Below are positions 5,859-8,900 of a stretch of DNA of 8,900 nucleotides, piece by piece (the first letter of the stretch is position 1; the number at the start of each line of letters is the position of its first letter). Source of the DNA: an uncultured Selenomonadaceae bacterium (GTDB lineage Bacteria; Bacillota; Negativicutes; Selenomonadales; Selenomonadaceae). The notes beneath the pieces were generated by a model. It was not told the DNA's origin, searched no databases, and saw nothing but the letters and a program-made list of their open reading frames with translations. Location of the stretch: the NCBI GenBank assembly GCA_905235425.1, contig CAJOKY010000140.1, forward strand, positions 1 to 8,900, written 5' to 3'. The position numbers and the translations under genes are program-made.

Positions 5859-6740
5859 TTGAACAGAAAAATTTTTATAATTGCGGCGGCGGTAATTTGT
5901 ATGTTGACGCTGACAATATTTTCTACGGCAAGTGCGAAGGATAGATGGCGGCTTGACGCGGTTACAAAAGATTTACCGCGCAGTTTTCGATTAATGACGG
6001 ACGCTTGGCATATCAATTCGACCGGTTATGAACCGTCACGAAAATATTTAGACAGTTTTCACGCGTCGGGTAGCGGACAGCCTACACTTTCCGAGCTGAA
6101 AAATATTTATGACACGCTGAAAAAAATTGCGCCAAATGACAAAAAAATTTATATCGTAGACTTGCGGCAGGAGTCTCACGGTTTTGCTGATGAATATCCC
6201 GTCAGCCGGTACGAAAAGAAAAATCGCTCCAATATGGGAAAAACTTTTTCGCAGATTGAAATTGACGAAGAGCAACGCTTAAATAATCTGCGCGGCAAGA
6301 CAACAAAATTTGTAGCGTTCGGCAGGTACGACACTAATCATTTTAAATCCATGACATTTAAGCCTAAAAATGTTTTGACCGAAAAGCAGGCGGCGGAATC
6401 GGCAGGTTTTCAGTACGTGCGATTTTACGCATTGGACAGAGCCTTTCCTTCGCCAAAAGTTGTCGACGAATATTTAAATTTTCTCGCGCAGATTGATGAC
6501 GATGCGTGGTTGCATTTTCACTGTCACGCGGGACACGGACGCACTACGACATTTCTTGCAATGTACGATATCTTGAAACACCCCGATTTGACGCTACAAG
6601 ATATTTTGACGCGGCAGTATTATTTGGGCGGCTCAAATTTATATGACGAAACGCACCGATACGGCATGATACTTTTCTACAAGTACGCGCATGAAGAAAC
6701 TGCGCTGTCGTGGAGTGAGTGGCTGAAATGTAACGGTTAA
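5859..6740 (+). CDS. Secreted PTP-like phosphatase, probable inositol-phosphate phosphatase (phytase-like)
   Basis: This is a 293-residue exported cysteine phosphatase of the PTP-like phytase group known from Selenomonas. An N-terminal signal peptide (about 1-26, ending STASA) directs it out of the cytoplasm. The catalytic loop HCHAGHGRTT is at 221-230, with nucleophile Cys222 and phosphate-binding Arg228. The family's general acid is likely Asp193 in LDRAFPSP. The flanking DDAWLHFHC and TRQYYLGG also fit the family. Known members remove phosphates stepwise from myo-inositol hexakisphosphate through a phosphocysteine intermediate; the substrate here is inferred only. The start is TTG 5859, set by AAAGGAGG at 5843-5850; the longer open frame from 5610 overlaps ysxC and lacks support. 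The loop holds two histidines where the Selenomonas enzyme has HCEAGVGRTT, which could alter specificity. It ends at a strong terminator, so it is monocistronic. Confidence 0.87.
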   Translation: MNRKIFIIAAAVICMLTLTIFSTASAKDRWRLDAVTKDLPRSFRLMTDAWHINSTGYEPSRKYLDSFHASGSGQPTLSELKNIYDTLKKIAPNDKKIYIVDLRQESHGFADEYPVSRYEKKNRSNMGKTFSQIEIDEEQRLNNLRGKTTKFVAFGRYDTNHFKSMTFKPKNVLTEKQAAESAGFQYVRFYALDRAFPSPKVVDEYLNFLAQIDDDAWLHFHCHAGHGRTTTFLAMYDILKHPDLTLQDILTRQYYLGGSNLYDETHRYGMILFYKYAHEETALSWSEWLKCNG

Positions 6741-6768
6741 TCTAAAAAATCTATAAGAATATTACGCG

Positions 6769-6802
6769 AAATCCTGTTGAAAAAGTTTCACGGGATTTTT
6801 TT
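6769..6802 (+). terminator. Intrinsic terminator after the phosphatase gene
   Basis: AAATCCTGTTGAAA (6769-6782) pairs with TTTCACGGGATTT (6786-6798) around the loop AAG, with one T-G wobble and one bulged T. A run of seven Ts (6796-6802) closes and follows the stem. No T run follows the stem on the minus strand, so it acts rightward only. Confidence 0.85.
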
Positions 6803-6803
6803 G

Positions 6804-6832
6804 TTGACGGAAAAAAATTTGCGTGATACACT
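6804..6832 (+). promoter_or_regulatory. Sigma-A type promoter for the S55-domain gene
   Basis: TTGACG (6804-6809), a 17-bp spacer and TACACT (6827-6832) start directly after the terminator T run. Transcription would begin near 6839, giving a leader of about 97 nt that includes the heptamer array at 6851-6906. A 6-bp hairpin, ACTAAA/TTTAGT (6836-6854), could form at the very 5' end. Confidence 0.65.
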
Positions 6833-6850
6833 TCAACTAAATTTCATTTT

Positions 6851-6906
6851 TAGTAAGTAGTAAGTAGTCAGTAGTTAGTAGTCAGTAGTAAATAGTGAAT
6901 AGTTTT
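6851..6906. repeat. Heptamer tandem array in the S55 gene leader
   Basis: Eight heptamers run in register: TAGTAAG, TAGTAAG, TAGTCAG, TAGTTAG, TAGTCAG, TAGTAAA, TAGTGAA, TAGTTTT. The first four bases are constant and the last three vary, so this is a more diverged copy of the type seen at 3872. TTAGTA (6875-6880) can pair with TACTAA (6906-6911) beyond the array. It lies between the predicted promoter and the gene start, 29 bases before the GTG. The rest of the intergenic region 6741-6935 holds only the terminator, promoter and ribosome site. Confidence 0.88.
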
Positions 6907-6935
6907 ACTAAGTCTTAATTCGTTAGAGGAACGGA

Positions 6936-8804
6936 GTGACGAATTTGCGAAGTTTATTACAGAAATTATTATTATTAATCGTACCCGCAATAATAATCTT
7001 GTCGCAAAATGTTTCTGCAATGGCAGAGATAATGCCGCTGAATCAAGTTAAAAGAGGCATGAGCGGCACAGGCTACACAATCATAGACAATACGGGACAA
7101 ATTAAACCGTTTAACGTTGATATAGTCGGCTTGACAGACGATCGCAAGGGTAATAACACAATGATAATGGCGCGGGCGTCGGGTGATTTAATAGAGAGAT
7201 CAGGCGGCGTCTTGCAGGGAATGAGCGGCAGTCCAATTTATGTTGACGGTAAACTTATTGGCGCGCTTGCCGGTCATTACAAAGAAATGAACCCGCATAC
7301 TTTCTTAATCACGCCTATTGAAAATATGCTTAAAATTTGGGATATGCCGGACAAACGCGCGCAGGATAAAATTGCGGTACCTGAGGTTAAAAAGCCGGAT
7401 ACACAAACTGCAATCCAAGAGTTTAAAACTTCCAAAGACATTGCGCCTTCCGAAGAAAATACTTCTGCCGAAGATGATACAAATACAGATGAAGTTCGTC
7501 CGTCACCTGAAGAAGAAGAAAACGCTGTAATGGTATTCGGCGGTTTTGATACAAACGGCTTGAACTTTTTGGAAAAAGAATTGTCACCGTTGGGTTTTAA
7601 AAATTTCTTAGCCGCACCTGCAGCCGGTTCACGTACAGGCATTTTGCATAATGCAACGCTTGTACCCGGCGGGGCAGTAGGCGTAGCTGTAGTGTATGGC
7701 GATTTTATAGTTGGTGCAACCGGTACGGTTACCGCCGTCGATAAAGATAAAATTTTGGGATTCGGTCACTCTTTTTCACATGCCGGCAATGTAAATTATT
7801 TTATGACGGAAGCAAATGTTTTGGGATCAGTAAGCGGCATGACCGGTGCGGGTATGCGCCTTGCAAACTTCGGCAATATTATCGGTCGAGTAAATCAAGA
7901 TCGTGATGCGGGTATCGCCGGCATTATCGGTAAATTTCCCACCGTCGTACCAATCACTGTTCACGTGAAAAATAACGCACTTAATACTAATGAAACTTAT
8001 AACGCGTCCATTGCGTACAATGAAAGCTTGGTGCCGAAATTCGGTGCCGCCATTGCCTACGCCGCATTGAGTAAATCAGCCGATTCATTGGAAGAAGCCA
8101 CTGTAAAAGTTGACTTCAACATTAAAACCAATGTCACTGAAAACGGTTTAATGTCGCGTAAAAATATGTTTTACAATGACACTGACGTTGGGCAAGTGGC
8201 AATCGTCGAACTTTTACAAGGTCTTAATCTCATTTGTACAAACGTAACAGAGCAATCTGATATTTACGATATCGAAGTTACAATGGAGCTTGACAACGAA
8301 AGAAAAACGGCGTCGATTGTTTCGGCAGTTCCCGACAAAAAAGTTGCAAAGCCGGGCGAAACGGTGAAATTTACCGTGACACTTCAACCCTACAGAAAGC
8401 CTGCTGAAACTTTAGTAATTCCCTATACCATTCCGCTTACTGCAAATGAAGGCAATATTACTTTGGATATACGCGGAGCCGCACTTGTACCAGTCACTCA
8501 GGGTGTACCGCAGGGCGTAGTACTTCCATCTACCGAGCCGCCTGCAAAAGAATATGAAAAGAAAATTAATGCATTCCTTAACGCGGCAAGAACCAATCAA
8601 ATTATAATTGAACCTTCGGCAACTCCTCCCGCGCAGAAATCCGAAAAAGATATTAAAAAAGACATTGAAAATGCAAAGAAAGCACAAGAACGTTTAGAAA
8701 GAGCCCAAAAGCGCAATCAGAAATCCGCAACGCCGAGCCAAAGATTTGACACGAACTATATAATTGACAACGTGATTCAAGTCAACATCAATGTCGGCAA
8801 ATAA
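6936..8804 (+). CDS. Secreted SpoIVB peptidase S55 domain protein
   Basis: This 622-residue exported protein has a signal peptide (about 1-28, ending NVSA). The S55 region begins with MPLNQVKRGMSGTGYT and VDIVGLTDD, then GMSGSPIYVDGKLIGALAGH, with the likely catalytic serine at Ser97 in the GxSGSP motif shared with SpoIVB. An acidic, Pro/Glu/Thr-rich linker spans about 150-197. A second conserved block follows: LVPGGAVGVAVVYGDF, GATGTVTAVDKDKILGFGHSF with His278, then FGNIIGRVNQDRDAGIAGIIG. Residues 380-520 look like beta-rich extracellular modules, 565-600 are a charged helix, and the end (DNVIQVNINVGK) is short and hydrophobic-alternating. SpoIVB itself is a sporulation signalling protease; long proteins of this arrangement occur in non-sporulating bacteria and have no assigned role I know of. 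Start GTG 6936 has AGAGGA at 6925-6930; TTG 6945 is an alternative. It is probably transcribed alone, with no clear terminator visible before the window end. Confidence 0.85.
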   Translation: MTNLRSLLQKLLLLIVPAIIILSQNVSAMAEIMPLNQVKRGMSGTGYTIIDNTGQIKPFNVDIVGLTDDRKGNNTMIMARASGDLIERSGGVLQGMSGSPIYVDGKLIGALAGHYKEMNPHTFLITPIENMLKIWDMPDKRAQDKIAVPEVKKPDTQTAIQEFKTSKDIAPSEENTSAEDDTNTDEVRPSPEEEENAVMVFGGFDTNGLNFLEKELSPLGFKNFLAAPAAGSRTGILHNATLVPGGAVGVAVVYGDFIVGATGTVTAVDKDKILGFGHSFSHAGNVNYFMTEANVLGSVSGMTGAGMRLANFGNIIGRVNQDRDAGIAGIIGKFPTVVPITVHVKNNALNTNETYNASIAYNESLVPKFGAAIAYAALSKSADSLEEATVKVDFNIKTNVTENGLMSRKNMFYNDTDVGQVAIVELLQGLNLICTNVTEQSDIYDIEVTMELDNERKTASIVSAVPDKKVAKPGETVKFTVTLQPYRKPAETLVIPYTIPLTANEGNITLDIRGAALVPVTQGVPQGVVLPSTEPPAKEYEKKINAFLNAARTNQIIIEPSATPPAQKSEKDIKKDIENAKKAQERLERAQKRNQKSATPSQRFDTNYIIDNVIQVNINVGK

Positions 8805-8805
8805 G

Positions 8806-8900
8806 TTAGCGGTTAGCAGTTAGCAAATAGCCTTTAGCTATTAAACCCCAACAGCTAACAGCTAATAGCTAACAGCTAACAGCTAATAGCTAACAGCTAA
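8806..8900. repeat. Inverted pair of heptamer arrays after the S55 gene, running off the window
   Basis: The left arm (8806-8840) has five heptamers: TTAGCGG, TTAGCAG, TTAGCAA, ATAGCCT, TTAGCTA. After an 11-base spacer (TTAAACCCCAA), the right arm (8852-8900) has seven. With C = CAGCTAA and T = TAGCTAA they read C C T C C T C. The right arm is the complement of the left (TTAGC against GCTAA), so a long hairpin with paired fives and mismatched twos can form; TTAGCT/AGCTAA flank the loop. The CCT unit gives the same 21-bp higher-order period as the array before obg. It begins one base past the S55 stop codon and may end that transcript, though no T run follows in view. Confidence 0.9.

Noticed and set aside
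5795..6016. Upstream extension of the ysxC frame
   Set aside because: It is antisense to the phosphatase gene, and family length and the N-terminal motif place the start at TTG 5794.
7277..7642. Minus-strand open frame of 121 codons opposite the S55 gene
   Set aside because: Its serine-rich composition comes from the antisense of the acidic linker; nothing supports translation.

Overview
The window looks like chromosome of a diderm Firmicute, most likely a Negativicutes (Selenomonas-like) bacterium of moderately low GC. The indicators are a family 9 (heptosyltransferase-type) glycosyltransferase, which implies lipopolysaccharide, next to Firmicutes-like Obg and YsxC GTPases; a secreted PTP-like phytase-type phosphatase of the kind known from Selenomonas; and a secreted SpoIVB-type (S55) protein. 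The genus cannot be fixed from the sequence alone.

Layout. Bases 1-3859 are a leftward block. It reads obg, then a frameshifted obg tail, then a type III-like adenine DNA methyltransferase (mod), then the N-terminal third or less of its helicase/nuclease partner (res), which runs off the left edge. A consensus promoter for this block lies at 3961-3989. Back to back with it, an extended -10 promoter drives a rightward glycosyltransferase (4030-5178). That gene converges on leftward ysxC/engB (5180-5794), with one base between the two stop codons. Divergent from ysxC is a secreted HCx5R phosphatase (5859-6740), followed by a clear intrinsic terminator (6769-6802). A new promoter (6804-6832) then leads into a long secreted S55-domain protein (6936-8804).

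How the genes relate. Obg and YsxC are ribosome-assembly GTPases. The glycosyltransferase, phosphatase and S55 protein belong to the envelope or exported compartment. The methyltransferase/helicase pair is an accessory DNA-modification and defence module placed 18 bp behind obg and probably read from the obg promoter. Most spacings are tight, and only 3860-4029, 6741-6935 and 8805-8900 are real intergenic regions.

Most notable. (1) obg carries a 5-bp tandem duplication that shifts frame 32 codons before the expected end; the lost tail is still readable in the next frame, and removing one copy restores a 428-residue protein. (2) All three larger intergenic regions hold arrays of 7-bp repeats. 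Two of them use different heptamers but share the same 21-bp higher-order pattern. Two of the arrays lie between a predicted promoter and a start codon and so are probably transcribed leaders. I do not see a clearly new multi-gene system; the heptamer arrays and the obg lesion are the parts that ordinary annotation would miss.
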